Shown here piece after piece: positions 55,551 to 64,000 of a DNA stretch of 64,000 nt. The first letter of the stretch is position 1; every line of letters starts with the position of its first letter. Under the pieces are notes generated by a model. That model saw only the letters and a program-made list of their open reading frames with translations. It was not told the origin of the DNA and ran no database searches. Location: positions 1 through 64,000 of the forward strand of contig NZ_AXAS01000001.1 in assembly GCF_000472925.1 (NCBI RefSeq), read 5' to 3'. This DNA is from Bradyrhizobium sp. Ec3.3 (GTDB lineage: Bacteria; Pseudomonadota; Alphaproteobacteria; Rhizobiales; Xanthobacteraceae). The position numbers and the translations under genes are program-made.

Positions 55551-55871
55551 CGCCGAATGCCGAGGGAGGAGTTGTTAGCGTATAGCCATGCTCAGACTTT
55601 CCGACGAGCGGCGTCAGGAATATCAACGACGAGCGCCGCCTGTTCGATCGCCCGGTGATAGCGCTGGCTAAACAACAGACGCATCAGCGCTCCTCATATG
55701 GTCGTCGACAGGTATCTATTCTTACCATTAGCATTAACGAGCGGCAGCGGCAGCGCCAGTACGAGTCAGCGCTACGAACGCTCCCCATTTTGAACCTTAT
55801 TTTCAAGGCTTTGCCGGGCAGCTTACAGGAAGGCGGCAACTTCTGTCCCGAGTGAAAGCGACCGCCCTGAG

Positions 55872-56084
55872 CTACCCAAAAAGACCCGGAGGCGATTTCC
55901 GCTGTCTCTTCTGCTTGCGGGCAATGCTATCGGATACAGCCTGCCATTCGTCCTTGCCCGCCTTTCGCGCCCGACGACGGATGCTCCTCAGAGCGCTTCG
56001 GCTAGGCAAATCAACCCCTGTTTGGAAGCTCTTCGTCATGGCGACCCAGAGAACGAGCGCAACAATCAATAATAGCCAATGCAC
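55872..56084 (-). CDS. small membrane protein
   Basis: 70 residues: one N-terminal helix (WLLLIVALVLWVAM) followed by a strongly basic tail (RSIRRRARKAGK, RKQKRQRKS). No family recognised. It is 23 bases before the end of the next minus-strand gene and could be co-transcribed with it. Confidence 0.5.
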   Translation of the reverse strand: MHWLLLIVALVLWVAMTKSFQTGVDLPSRSALRSIRRRARKAGKDEWQAVSDSIARKQKRQRKSPPGLFG

Positions 56085-56107
56085 TTTTTACTTCCCTTCC
56101 GATGCTC

Positions 56108-57055
56108 TCAAAATGTCGGCGAGTCCGCATGCCAGCGCACTAATGCGTCCATATCGACCAACCCAATCTTCTCCGAACGCCCCGCCGACTCGATCGCTTC
56201 GTCAGTGAAAGAAGATGTCGTTACGACGTACCCGCGAAGGGCGCAATGCTCTTCAATGACACCCTTGAACTGCTGGATAGTTGGTCGCCCCACCCTGTTC
56301 TCTTTTGCGTTCCGCTTGCACTGAACAATAATCAAGCCGTCCGGGTGAATGGCAAAGCCATCGACTCCGAAATCATTCGATTTCCGTGTCGTCCACGACT
56401 CGAGGCCCGCCGCGTCGAAAAAACTCATCGTGTGACGCTCAAATTGAAACGGGTCCATAGTGAGCAAATAAGCACGAAGCGCCAAATCTTCAGGCGGCAC
56501 CGCAAAGCGAGTGGGGTCCATCGGCTGCTCTTTCATCGCAGCCTTCATCTCGGCACTAGCGCGGCGCAAGCGTTCGTCCTGCACTATAGCGTCAATTATT
56601 TCGACAATGTGGGGACGCGCCTCGGGACTGCTCACGACCGCTTCGATTATCGAAGTGATTCCTGCCGTACCGACAAAGATCAGCAACAGAACGGGTACGC
56701 CGAGCGCGCCGCCGAACGCTGCTATACCAGCAGCATGCCCCCCAAATAAGGGCATAGCTGCCAAAGTTGCAGGAAGCGCGATCTTCATGGATAATGGAAG
56801 ATCGGAGTTGCGGTAGTTTGAAACCGTTTCCGAAACGCTCTTTGCAATCGCAACGATTGCTGTCCGCGAATTGACGAGCGCATTCAATTTCTTCAACTTT
56901 TCCGTTGGACTCAGATCACTCGCGATGACAGCGCGAGACTCGCTAAGCCACCGCACGGCGACTGCCCGGCCTTCCGCGCGCGTCGTATGCTTTATGGCTG
57001 AAGCAAAGCGGGCGACAAGCCACTTTCCAATACCTTCTCTGATCGCATCAAACAT
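56108..57055 (-). CDS. membrane-embedded Mrr-like nuclease
   Basis: A 315-residue protein. Residues about 92-135 are two or more hydrophobic helices (MKIALPATLAAMPLFGG, GVPVLLLIFVGTAGITSII). Residues 202-315 are an Mrr-type PD-(D/E)xK nuclease: FERHT (Glu206), NDFGVDGFAI with Asp232, IIVQCKR with the Q-C-K at 245-247, then PTIQQFKGVIEEHCALRGYVVTTS. Mrr nucleases cut modified or foreign DNA; a membrane-anchored form could act on entering phage DNA. It faces divergently from the secreted protein at 57617. Confidence 0.78.
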   Translation of the reverse strand: MFDAIREGIGKWLVARFASAIKHTTRAEGRAVAVRWLSESRAVIASDLSPTEKLKKLNALVNSRTAIVAIAKSVSETVSNYRNSDLPLSMKIALPATLAAMPLFGGHAAGIAAFGGALGVPVLLLIFVGTAGITSIIEAVVSSPEARPHIVEIIDAIVQDERLRRASAEMKAAMKEQPMDPTRFAVPPEDLALRAYLLTMDPFQFERHTMSFFDAAGLESWTTRKSNDFGVDGFAIHPDGLIIVQCKRNAKENRVGRPTIQQFKGVIEEHCALRGYVVTTSSFTDEAIESAGRSEKIGLVDMDALVRWHADSPTF

Positions 57056-57616
57056 TGTTGCTTCCAACATTAAGCGCATCGGCCCGGAAGCGAAGCACCT
57101 GCTCTAGCTGGCTCTTCGCTGCGGCGCGGCCCCGCCAAAGCGGTGCAGCATATTTGAGACCGCCAGCAGCGCGGTGCTGGCCGTCATCGGATCAAATCTC
57201 CACAGACTGACAGGGCGAACAGCGAAGGGCTCATTGAGTGCAAATGCGCGCATCCTAGCCGCAAGATCGAAATGTGTCTTGGGCCTCGCCCAATCGCTTT
57301 AACTCTTCCTCGCTCAGGTCGAGTTGCTCAACCGTACTGTCGGCCTTCGTTTTCTGCGCAGCGCTAACATTCGCTTACAATACACTCTTGTGGATCACCT
57401 CCCGACGCAAATCGAAGAATTGCCTGAAAGGCTGGCCGACAAACGACGTCGCTATCCACCCGACGCAGCACTCCAAACGTCAGCCATTTCCAAGCCCTAC
57501 TTCTTCCGCAGCCAAAACAGGCTCGGCAAATTAGCAATCCAGACTTTAGGCCCGCGCCTATTGCGCGCATCTCCAGGTTGACATTCTATTCGACCAAAAG
57601 GGTCCGGGGTCTTTCA
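57056..57616. other. 561-base intergenic region
   Basis: Divergent promoter region between the nuclease and a secreted protein. No gene or clear RNA seen. Confidence 0.5.
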
Positions 57617-58207
57617 ATGCAAATTATTTCCACAGCGTTTGCTCTGCTTGCAGCCAACTTGGTTTTTGTCGCCATACCCGTTCAGGCTGAAGACAACGCC
57701 CCCGGCAAACTGGAGAGCTTCACCAAATCGGCCCGGGAGATGATGCCCTCGATGCCGGCGGTCTCCTTGCCGTCAATGCCGGACCTGTCGCTTCCCGACC
57801 TGTCCGATCCATCCGGGAAACTGATGGCAGAGTTCAACTCGTTTACTCAACAGGTTGGGGACGCTTTGCCTCTACTTGAACAGATGGGCTATGAGGTCAG
57901 CACGTTCAAAGTGACTTGGGGCCTTCCCCCAAAGGCGCGACTGCGGCTGAAGTCCAACGGCAATACCGACCCGCAGAAGGTGAGTGCTATAGTCGCGAAG
58001 GCTCCGAGCAATAGCGTGTTGGTGTCCGCTCTGATCTCCAGCGCGGTGACTGCGAAGCGCATTCAGAGCAACATGAAATTGGGAACGGCCTTTCTCGATG
58101 TAGACTTCGCAGTCCCGCCGCGTGTGAGTATGAAATTCGTGAACGCGAAGGAAAACAACAAAGAAGAACCGCGCGATCTTGATGACCTGGAATTTGCCTG
58201 CAAGTGA
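57617..58207 (+). CDS. secreted hypothetical protein
   Basis: A 196-residue protein with a signal peptide (QIISTAFALLAANLVFVAIPVQA). A proline/serine/methionine-rich stretch follows (MMPSMPAVSLPSMPDLSLPDLS), then a mixed domain with KVTWGLPPKARLRLK and ending DLDDLEFACK. I do not recognise the family. Start at the ATG before QIIS. It lies alone. Confidence 0.7.
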   Translation: MQIISTAFALLAANLVFVAIPVQAEDNAPGKLESFTKSAREMMPSMPAVSLPSMPDLSLPDLSDPSGKLMAEFNSFTQQVGDALPLLEQMGYEVSTFKVTWGLPPKARLRLKSNGNTDPQKVSAIVAKAPSNSVLVSALISSAVTAKRIQSNMKLGTAFLDVDFAVPPRVSMKFVNAKENNKEEPRDLDDLEFACK

Positions 58208-58257
58208 CGCTCGTCAGCCTACGTGCTGAACGCAACACCCCTTTCATCGCAGCAATA

Positions 58258-59061
58258 TTAGATCTGCAGCCGCGCCGATATCGTGCGTTTTTTCGGGGCG
58301 TCTTGCAGGATTTCCACTGTCACGCGCACCAGATCGAGCTTGCGCGTGTGGACGAGGCTCTGGGGCATTCGTTCGGATCGTCCGGTGCCGGCCAACCGAG
58401 CCGGCTCGCAGCCACTGTCTCGGCTCGGCGCGTGAGTTCCGCGAAATCGGGGCATCCTGCCTTCGGCCGACCTCACAGCTTCCAGCGCGTGGAACGAGGG
58501 AACACGCGGACGCGATTGATCGAGGTCGACGCGTGGGTAGGAGAAAAAAATGCGTCGTTCGGCGGCGCCCACGGCGAGCGCCAGTGCAAGCCTCTCCTCG
58601 TCGAGTCTGGACTGGTTGGTCACCAGACTGCAGCCGAGCTGCGCGCGGACGACGTCGAGCAAGATCGGTGCGGCTTCGTAGGGTGGAATTATGCGCGTCA
58701 GCCACAAGGGTTGATCGGCCAGCTTATCGAAGTACGGATGGAGGAATCTTTCATTCGGAGACGCGCCTCGAAACGTTCTACCTTTCTTACCTGAGTTACA
58801 GTGAGAGCAGGCAGGCACTAGATTTGCGGCCATCACCGAGAACTCTGGAAAGTCTTCTTTAGGGAGATAGTGATCCACAGTTCCGGTCACCGAGGCCCCG
58901 CACCTTGGACAGCTCTTCAACTGCATCTGGCGGATCTTTACGATCCGTTGCGAGCTTGACTGCGACTCATAGAGAGCCGTTTGCTGTTCGCTTACGTCAG
59001 GGACGAAGGCCGTTCGGGAAACGTGCCATGGGTTGCCTTTTGTGGCTGCGATACCCCGCAT
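58258..59061 (-). CDS. HNH endonuclease, PtuB-like (Septu)
   Basis: A 267-residue protein. The HNH/zinc centre is LKSCPRCGASVTGTVDHYLPKEDFPEFSVMAANLVPACSHCNSGKKG, with paired cysteines and the catalytic His. The N-terminal IVKIRQMQL is typical of Septu PtuB. The C-terminal ~90 residues are arginine/proline rich and less convincing, so a frameshift late in the gene is possible. It is 105 bases from an OLD/PtuA-type ATPase remnant on the same strand, which fits a Septu locus that has lost its ATPase. Confidence 0.72.
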   Translation of the reverse strand: MRGIAATKGNPWHVSRTAFVPDVSEQQTALYESQSSSQRIVKIRQMQLKSCPRCGASVTGTVDHYLPKEDFPEFSVMAANLVPACSHCNSGKKGRTFRGASPNERFLHPYFDKLADQPLWLTRIIPPYEAAPILLDVVRAQLGCSLVTNQSRLDEERLALALAVGAAERRIFFSYPRVDLDQSRPRVPSFHALEAVRSAEGRMPRFRGTHAPSRDSGCEPARLAGTGRSERMPQSLVHTRKLDLVRVTVEILQDAPKKRTISARLQI

Positions 59062-59166
59062 AGGCAGCTCGACACAAAGCGTAATGGGGTGACCACGGCT
59101 GCTTACCGCAGAGTTTCTGCAAATGAGCGTCGTCGCTTGCCGCCCCGGGCGCTTCTATCCTTATCA

Positions 59167-59589
59167 TTATGGACGGTTTCGAATGAGACGCGCTACGTAG
59201 GAAAGCGTCTCGCTATTCATCTGATTGCCGAACTGTTCAATGATCGCCTCGATCGAGATCCCGGGCCCGAGCGAGTCGAGCCAAGTTTGCAGGGTCTCCT
59301 GATATTGGTGCGATATGCTTGTGTCCGCGAAGACGAATTGGGAGATGCTGTCAATGCTCGCTCCAAATGTTTGCAGCCGGGGCTTATCGATAGCAATCGT
59401 ACGATCGTCCAGAGAGAAAATTCGCACTCTTTGGCTAGGCACCTCGCGCACGACATAGGCGGAATGTGTTACGATAATCGCTACGGACTGTGTCGCGGTC
59501 ACAACCGTGTTCAAAATCGCCATGAACTCCGAAACAAAATTCGGGTGGAGATGGGTTTCAGCCCAATAACAGCGGGGACCTTGTGCCAA
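59167..59589 (-). pseudogene. C-terminal fragment of a PtuA/OLD-type AAA ATPase
   Basis: A 140-residue open frame starting within the gene: AETHLHPNFVSEFMAIL is the Walker B region of OLD/PtuA-type ATPases, followed by VAIIVTHSAYVVREV (the His switch). The N-terminal P-loop part is missing. With the HNH gene downstream it forms a Septu-like remnant. Confidence 0.78.
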
Positions 59590-59860
59590 TCGCCGCCATT
59601 AAAGCAACAGTGGCGCGCGGCCTTTGCCGAACAGCACGGACACGGACCGTTTAGAACGGTTTCCTTTTTGCGCTTCGCTTCACCCACACGGCACCAGATT
59701 TCAGGTCAAGAATTGCAGCAGTCCAGCCAATGCAAAAAAAGCGACGTGCTGACGGAAATACAAGCCGATCACTATCGAGGGATGGGCTGCGCGCGGAAAC
59801 TATGCTCGGCCAGAGGCCATCGAACGCAATGCGATATAACTCGTGCGAAATCATTTTCGT

Positions 59861-59906
59861 TGGTTGCGGGAGTTGGATTTGAACCGACGACCTCAAGATT
59901 ATGAGC
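59861..59906 (-). other. tRNA 3'-end remnant, possible attachment site
   Basis: Read on the minus strand it ends CCCGCAACCA and has a T-loop GGTTCAAATCC and an anticodon loop CTCATAA, a CAT anticodon, as in initiator, elongator Met or Ile2 tRNAs. The anticodon and T stems have defects and no 5' half is seen, so it is not a working gene. Partial tRNA 3' ends are typical att sites of integrative elements. Confidence 0.6.
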
Positions 59907-60258
59907 TTGAGTGGCGCTTGTATACCGGACTTGCAAACGGCGCCAAATGAGCGCGGGAACGGTACCTTGCCAACAGCGCTTCCGATCCGTCCGATTTGCA
60001 CTCTACAGTCCGCAGGAATTAGCGGCGGCATCAGAGAGCCTTTTGTTCGGCACCGTAGGCGATATAGATCAATGCATCCCGGACGGTTGGGCTACGCGCA
60101 GGTGGCGAAACAGATCAGCAGGAACCTCGTCAGCTACCACGAAAGCAGGGCCTTTTTGGTAAGCCGGCGTCGACAACGTCGCGCTATGGAAATGCTCATC
60201 TCGCTCAGCGGGGCTTGATCCGATTGTGGCGGAGATCATCGAAGCATATGCAGGAACC

Positions 60259-60468
60259 ATGGTTGACAATGATAACAACAAGCGGCGCCGGCTCGTCGAG
60301 TTCAAGGACGGTTGCCGCTATGGCAAATTCGGAAAGACGAAGGCTTATGAGTTGATCGCCCACGAGAGGATCAGGGCATACAAGATGGGAGGCAAGACCC
60401 TCATCGACCTCGATAGCGTGGATGAATATCACGCTTCGCTGCCGAGGGTCGAAACGAGAGCAAGCTAA
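60259..60468 (+). CDS. excisionase/AlpA-like DNA-binding protein
   Basis: About 69 residues with a compact helix-turn-helix: KFGKTKAYELIAHERIRAYKMGGKTLIDLDSVDEYHASLP. It resembles AlpA/excisionase-type proteins that direct recombination of integrative elements. It lies about 350 bases beyond the tRNA remnant. The stop codon TAA coincides with the TA of the IS630 end, so its natural C-terminus may have been cut off. Confidence 0.6.
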   Translation: MVDNDNNKRRRLVEFKDGCRYGKFGKTKAYELIAHERIRAYKMGGKTLIDLDSVDEYHASLPRVETRAS

Positions 60469-60559
60469 AGCGGGATGGGGTTAGGTTGAATCGATTTGGG
60501 ATTCCCAAATCAGTGTATTTCTGATTCTCCATGCTGGCTGGATTGGAGGCCAGCATGGG

Positions 60560-60903
60560 ATGGGCAAGCCTTATTCTCTGGATCTCCGTAAGCGTGTCGT
60601 GTCCGCGATCGAGGGCGGGATGTCGCGCAATCGGGCCGCCAAACAGTTTGGGGTCGCGATCAGCACTGCGATCGGCTGGATGCAGCGGGTCGAGGAGACC
60701 GGCAGCGTTGAGCCTGGCCAGATGGGCGGTCACAAGCCGAAGGCGGTTTCGGGAGATCACGCAGTCTGGCTGTCGCAGCGGATCAGGGACGGCGATTTCA
60801 CCATACGCGGTCTCGTTGCCGAGCTTGCCAGTCGCGGCCTGAAGGTCGACTACCACTCGGTGTGGGACTTCGTGCATGCCGAGAAGCTCAGCTTCAAAAA
60901 AAC
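60560..60903 (+). pseudogene. IS630 transposase, 5' part
   Basis: MGKPYSLDLRKRVVSAIEGG, NRAAKQFGVAISTAIGWMQR and FVHAEKLSFKK form the N-terminal helix-turn-helix domain. The frame is broken by the IS110 insertion just after SFKK. Confidence 0.88.
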
Positions 60904-62500
60904 CATCTCGGACAGCGTCCGCCTGTGGGCGTAGAAACGGCTGATGTCTATCCTCGTGACGGAAGGGAGCGGCCGACAGCTTTTTGGTGCGAGTTAGCCC
61001 GCAAAAAAACATGGTCCATGGGTTGTTGCGCACGTGAGAGGGGTGACGCCGTCAGGCGATCCCGTTCAGGAAATTGATCATCAGCGCAGCCCAGCCCTTC
61101 CGTTCCCAACGGAGGATTGGCAATGGGTCGGAAAAAATCGAAGAACAACGACCGCTGCACGATGTCGGTGGTGCATCCAAATGCGGCCGCGATCGACGTC
61201 GGGGCCACGATGCATATGGCCGCCGTGAATGCAGATCGCACGCCTGAGCCGGTACGCAGCTTCGGTACCTTCACAACTGATCTGCACAGGCTGGTTGACT
61301 GGTTTGCAGAATGCGGCGTCGACACGGTCGTCATGGAGTCAACCAGCGTCTATTGGATCCCGATCTTTGAGCTCCTCGACGCTCGTGGCTTTGCGGTGTT
61401 CCTGGTCAATGCGCGCGATGCCAAGCACGTGCCCGGACGCAAGACCAATGTCAGTGATGCGCAGTGGCTGCAGCGGCTTCACTCCTTCGGTTTGTTGCGC
61501 GCAAGCTTTCGGCCCAAAGGTCAGATCGCCGAATTGCGTGCCTACCTGCGTCAACGTGAGCGCCTGCTGGAGTATGGGGCATCTCATATCCAACACATGC
61601 AGAAGGCGTTAACTGAAATGAACGTGCAGCTCCATCACGTCGTCACCGATATTACCGGTTCGACCGGGCTACCGATTATCCGCGCAATCCTTGCCGGCGA
61701 GCGCGATCCGGCAGTGCTGGCGCGCATGCGGGATCGGCGTTGCCACGCCACTGTCGAGACGATCGAGAAAGCGCTGGCAGGTAACTACCGCATTGAGCAC
61801 CTGTTCATCCTCGAACAGGCACTCGCTCTCTACGACACGTACCAACAAAAGGCATTTGCCTGCGACGCTCGGATCGAGGCTGTGTTGAAAGAACTCAGCG
61901 TCCGTCGTGGTCGCGAAGGAGGTCAATTGCCTGCAGCACGTCAGAATAGATCCCATCAACAGAATTCATTGCTCTTTGATGTCCGTGCAGCGCTCTTCAA
62001 GCTACTCGGCAAAGACCTTACCCAGATCAACGGTCTCGGCCCCTTCCTCGCGCTAAAGCTCATCGCCGAGTGCGGCGACGACCTCTCCACTTGGCCGAGC
62101 GCAAAGCACTTTACGTCCTGGCTCTGCTTGGCGCCGAGCAATAAGATCTCCGGTGGCAAAGTGCTCTCTGCGCGCACACGCCGCTCGGGGAGTCGGGCCG
62201 CCGCGCTTCTGCGGCTTGCTGCGGCAACTGTGGGACGAACCGATACCGCGCTGGGCGCCTTCTACAGACGGCTCTCGGCGCGCATCGGCAAGGCCAAAGC
62301 TGTGACCGCCACGGCGCGCAAGATCGCAGTGCTGTTCTATAACGCGGTGCAACACGGAATGAACTATGTAGACCCTGGCGCGTCCTCCCACGAGACGCGA
62401 TACCGCGCGCGGGTCATTGACAATCTGCGTCGGCGAGCGAAGGCCTTCGGCTTCGTGCTCCAGCCCGCCGGCCCAATCCCCGGCATCGCCGTTTCTTAGG
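60904..62500 (+). mobile_element. IS110-family insertion sequence
   Basis: About 1.6 kb, with ends placed where the IS630 reading frame breaks and resumes. Exact boundaries are approximate. IS110 elements lack conventional inverted repeats. Confidence 0.75.
61123..62499 (+). CDS. IS110-family transposase
   Basis: A 458-residue transposase with the N-terminal RuvC-like DEDD domain (HPNAAAIDVGATMHMAAV, VVMESTSVYWIP, NARDAKHVPGRKTNVSDAQWLQRLHSFGLLR) and the C-terminal transposase_20 domain (INGLGPFLALKLIAECGDDLSTWPSAKHFTSWL and the conserved Ser region RSGSRAA). GGAGG precedes the ATG. It appears intact and may still be active. Confidence 0.93.
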   Translation: MGRKKSKNNDRCTMSVVHPNAAAIDVGATMHMAAVNADRTPEPVRSFGTFTTDLHRLVDWFAECGVDTVVMESTSVYWIPIFELLDARGFAVFLVNARDAKHVPGRKTNVSDAQWLQRLHSFGLLRASFRPKGQIAELRAYLRQRERLLEYGASHIQHMQKALTEMNVQLHHVVTDITGSTGLPIIRAILAGERDPAVLARMRDRRCHATVETIEKALAGNYRIEHLFILEQALALYDTYQQKAFACDARIEAVLKELSVRRGREGGQLPAARQNRSHQQNSLLFDVRAALFKLLGKDLTQINGLGPFLALKLIAECGDDLSTWPSAKHFTSWLCLAPSNKISGGKVLSARTRRSGSRAAALLRLAAATVGRTDTALGAFYRRLSARIGKAKAVTATARKIAVLFYNAVQHGMNYVDPGASSHETRYRARVIDNLRRRAKAFGFVLQPAGPIPGIAVS

Positions 62501-63100
62501 AAAGCGTGGCGACTGGCGAACGCGATCGACCCGAGGTCGCGCGGCGGCGAGCCCAGTGGACAAAGTATCAAGGTCGCGTCGAAGCTGAGCGGCTGGTCTT
62601 CATCGACGAGACCTGGACCAGGACCGATATGGCGCGCCCTTGCGGGGATGGGCGCCGCACGGGAGCAGACTTCACGCCAAGGTTCCCCACGGTCGCTGGA
62701 AGACCATGACCTTCCTGGCGGCCCTGCGCCATGACCGGATCGATGCGCCATGGTTCATCGAGGGCCGATCGACGGCGTGAGCTTTCGCACCTATGTCGAG
62801 AAGGTTCTTCTGCCCGTCCTTCGACCCGGCGATATCGTCGTCTTGGATAACCTCGGCAGCCACAGGAGCAAAGCAGTTCGCCAGCTCATCCGTTCGGTCG
62901 GCGCCAAACTCTTCTTCCTGCCAAAACACTCACCCGACCTGAACCCGATCGAACAGGTTTTTGCCAAGCTCAAGCACCTGCTCCGCAAAGCTGCCGCACG
63001 AACCGTCGACGCGGTCTGCGCCGCAATCGACCACGCACTCGATGCCTTCACCTCCGAGGAATGCGCGAACTACCTCGAAAATTCAGGCTATCGAACTTAA
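62501..63100 (+). pseudogene. IS630 transposase, 3' part
   Basis: It continues GERDRPEVARRRAQW, VFIDETWT (catalytic D), DIVVLDNLGSHRSKAVRQLI (catalytic D) and HSPDLNPIEQVFAKLKHLLRKA (catalytic E). Two extra shifts lie at about 62640 and 62760, so the gene was damaged apart from the insertion. Confidence 0.85.
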
Positions 63101-63350
63101 TGCCATCACGCTTTAGCCCCCAATCTGCGCGGCGAGACAGCCGGCGCACCTCGTCGAAGCGAAGTTCTTCAAATGGTTGGCAGCTCGCGGCCGCAAGCGC
63201 GCGTCTCCGGTAGACCCGTCACGGATCGAGAGCTATGATTTCCTCAATGCGCCTTCCTCTCGATGGCCCCTTCGAAGAAGCATTTGCGCAGTCTATCAAT
63301 CGGCGGCGACCCGACTGGTTTTCTCGTGAGGATCGTTGCAAGCTGACCGA

Positions 63351-63701
63351 TCATAGAAGTAGCCTTTTCCTCGCGGCCAAAAGCATTTCCGGCGGAATCT
63401 TGTGAACGTTGACGATGCGTGCTTTTTCACACTGGAAAGCGGTCCCTGGCACGTCAGGATCATCTTCGACGACGCCCTCGAGTTCAACTTAATAGATTCG
63501 CGGATATTCGTGGTGAGCTGCCCAAATTGCCGCTTGGTCGAATAGCTTCACCACGTAGACGCGATCGTCCCGACGCACATCTGGCGAAACATCGCCATTT
63601 TGCGGTCCGCCGCTCACCGACGGCGGCAAAATATATTCACCTTTCTGCAGGCCGAGGTTGCCAGCATGGAAGTAGTGTCGTGGTTTCTTGCAAGGAAGCA
63701 T
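63351..63701 (-). pseudogene. Arr-like ADP-ribosyltransferase-type protein, nonsense-mutated
   Basis: The minus-strand frame reads KPRHYFHAGNLGLQKGEYILPPSVSG, RDDRVYVVKLFDQAAIWAAHHEYPRIY, then TAA at 63489-63487, then VELEGVVEDDP, AFQCEKARIVNVHKIPP to a stop at 63351. It has the pattern of small Arr/ADP-ribosyltransferase-like proteins of rhizobia. A glutamate codon GAA became TAA. Confidence 0.6.
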
Positions 63702-63890
63702 TCCTTGGCAGCGAGACGTCTGCGCTTCCGTTTCCCCATTCTTTCGTTCGTGGCTCCGCCGACCGACTTTCCTCTTCCTCGATTCGAAACATACAGCATT
63801 GGCGAGAACGCCGGTTACGGGACGTTCACCGTTGGCGCGGCCTCGCTTGGTCAAGCAACGCGCTCACTACTGAGAGACCGCCTCCGACGG

Positions 63891-64000
63891 TCATTGCTGA
63901 CCGCGATAAGAAAATCGGCATCGCGCGATCAGCTTTTCGGCGTCGGTCTCTCGCGTCAAACGCGAGCCGAGTCGCCCCCCGAAGTCGTCCCGCACGAGGT
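63891..64000 (-). CDS. partial reading frame entering from the right edge
   Basis: About 36 C-terminal codons (DDFGGRLGSRLTRETDAEKLIARCRFSYRGQQ) ending at 63891. The composition is protein-like but I do not recognise it. The rest lies outside the window. Confidence 0.35.
   Translation of the reverse strand, partial: LVRDDFGGRLGSRLTRETDAEKLIARCRFSYRGQQ

Larger units (their letters stand above)
60466..63115 (+). mobile_element. IS630-family element interrupted by IS110-type insertion
   Basis: TA-flanked terminal repeats (CTAAAGCGGGATGG at the left, CGCTTTAG read inward at the right) enclose a transposase that is split by an inserted IS110 element. Confidence 0.85.

Noticed and set aside
58981..59904. 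307-codon plus-strand frame
   Set aside because: It lies opposite the HNH gene and the ATPase fragment and has shadow-like composition.

Overview
The window looks like part of the chromosome of a high-GC alphaproteobacterium close to Bradyrhizobium (Nitrobacteraceae). The evidence is the bioY/pccB/pccA locus with its ScfR-type regulator, a rhizobial-type LuxI/LuxR pair, a DUF3551 secreted protein, several small proteins typical of this group, and dispersed rhizobial repeats. No rRNA operon or intact tRNA is present, and the genus assignment is inference from protein style only.

Left end (1-15 kb), metabolic and signalling: propionyl/acetyl-CoA carboxylase alpha (partial) and beta genes follow a biotin transporter gene on the minus strand. 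They diverge from an XRE/ScfR regulator, and TTTGCAAA-like repeats lie between. Next come a branched-chain amino acid-type binding protein, a nitronate monooxygenase and an acyl-CoA ligase on the plus strand. A LuxR regulator then faces a coupled luxI-orf64-aminotransferase operon whose aminotransferase has lost about 100 codons.

Middle (15-59 kb), an accessory island dominated by predicted immune or conflict proteins. In order: a GH19-DUF2272 cell-wall enzyme with a membrane partner; a metallophosphoesterase-CHAT protease pair; a ThsB-like TIR plus caspase cassette with a small RyR-like protein; a membrane-anchored TIR-like protein; a stretch of broken genes and insertions (SRAP, IS3, Ku fragment, CHAT fragment); a three-gene NTPase / STAND NTPase / EAD-trypsin operon; a trypsin-nuclease fusion; an ietAS-like AAA ATPase/subtilase pair under a small HTH gene with two matching palindromes; a papain-like protease overlapping a chagasin-type inhibitor; a TIR-NTPase; a second, inverted TIR-caspase cassette; and a TIR-TM-TPR protein. 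Five TIR-like proteins and seven intact proteases or protease-like proteins of five folds lie within about 33 kb. The TIR-caspase cassettes match the architecture reported for type IV Thoeris.

Right end (52-64 kb): a serine resolvase, a decayed HK97-type capsid gene, a membrane-embedded Mrr-like nuclease, a Septu-like HNH gene beside a truncated ATPase, a tRNA 3'-end remnant (possible attachment site) with an excisionase-like gene, an IS630 element interrupted by an IS110 element, and a nonsense-mutated Arr-like gene. The many single-base lesions (Uma2, SRAP, 26-kb ORF, IS3 orfB, CHAT, capsid, Arr) suggest either active decay of the island or local sequence errors, while the main effector cassettes remain open.
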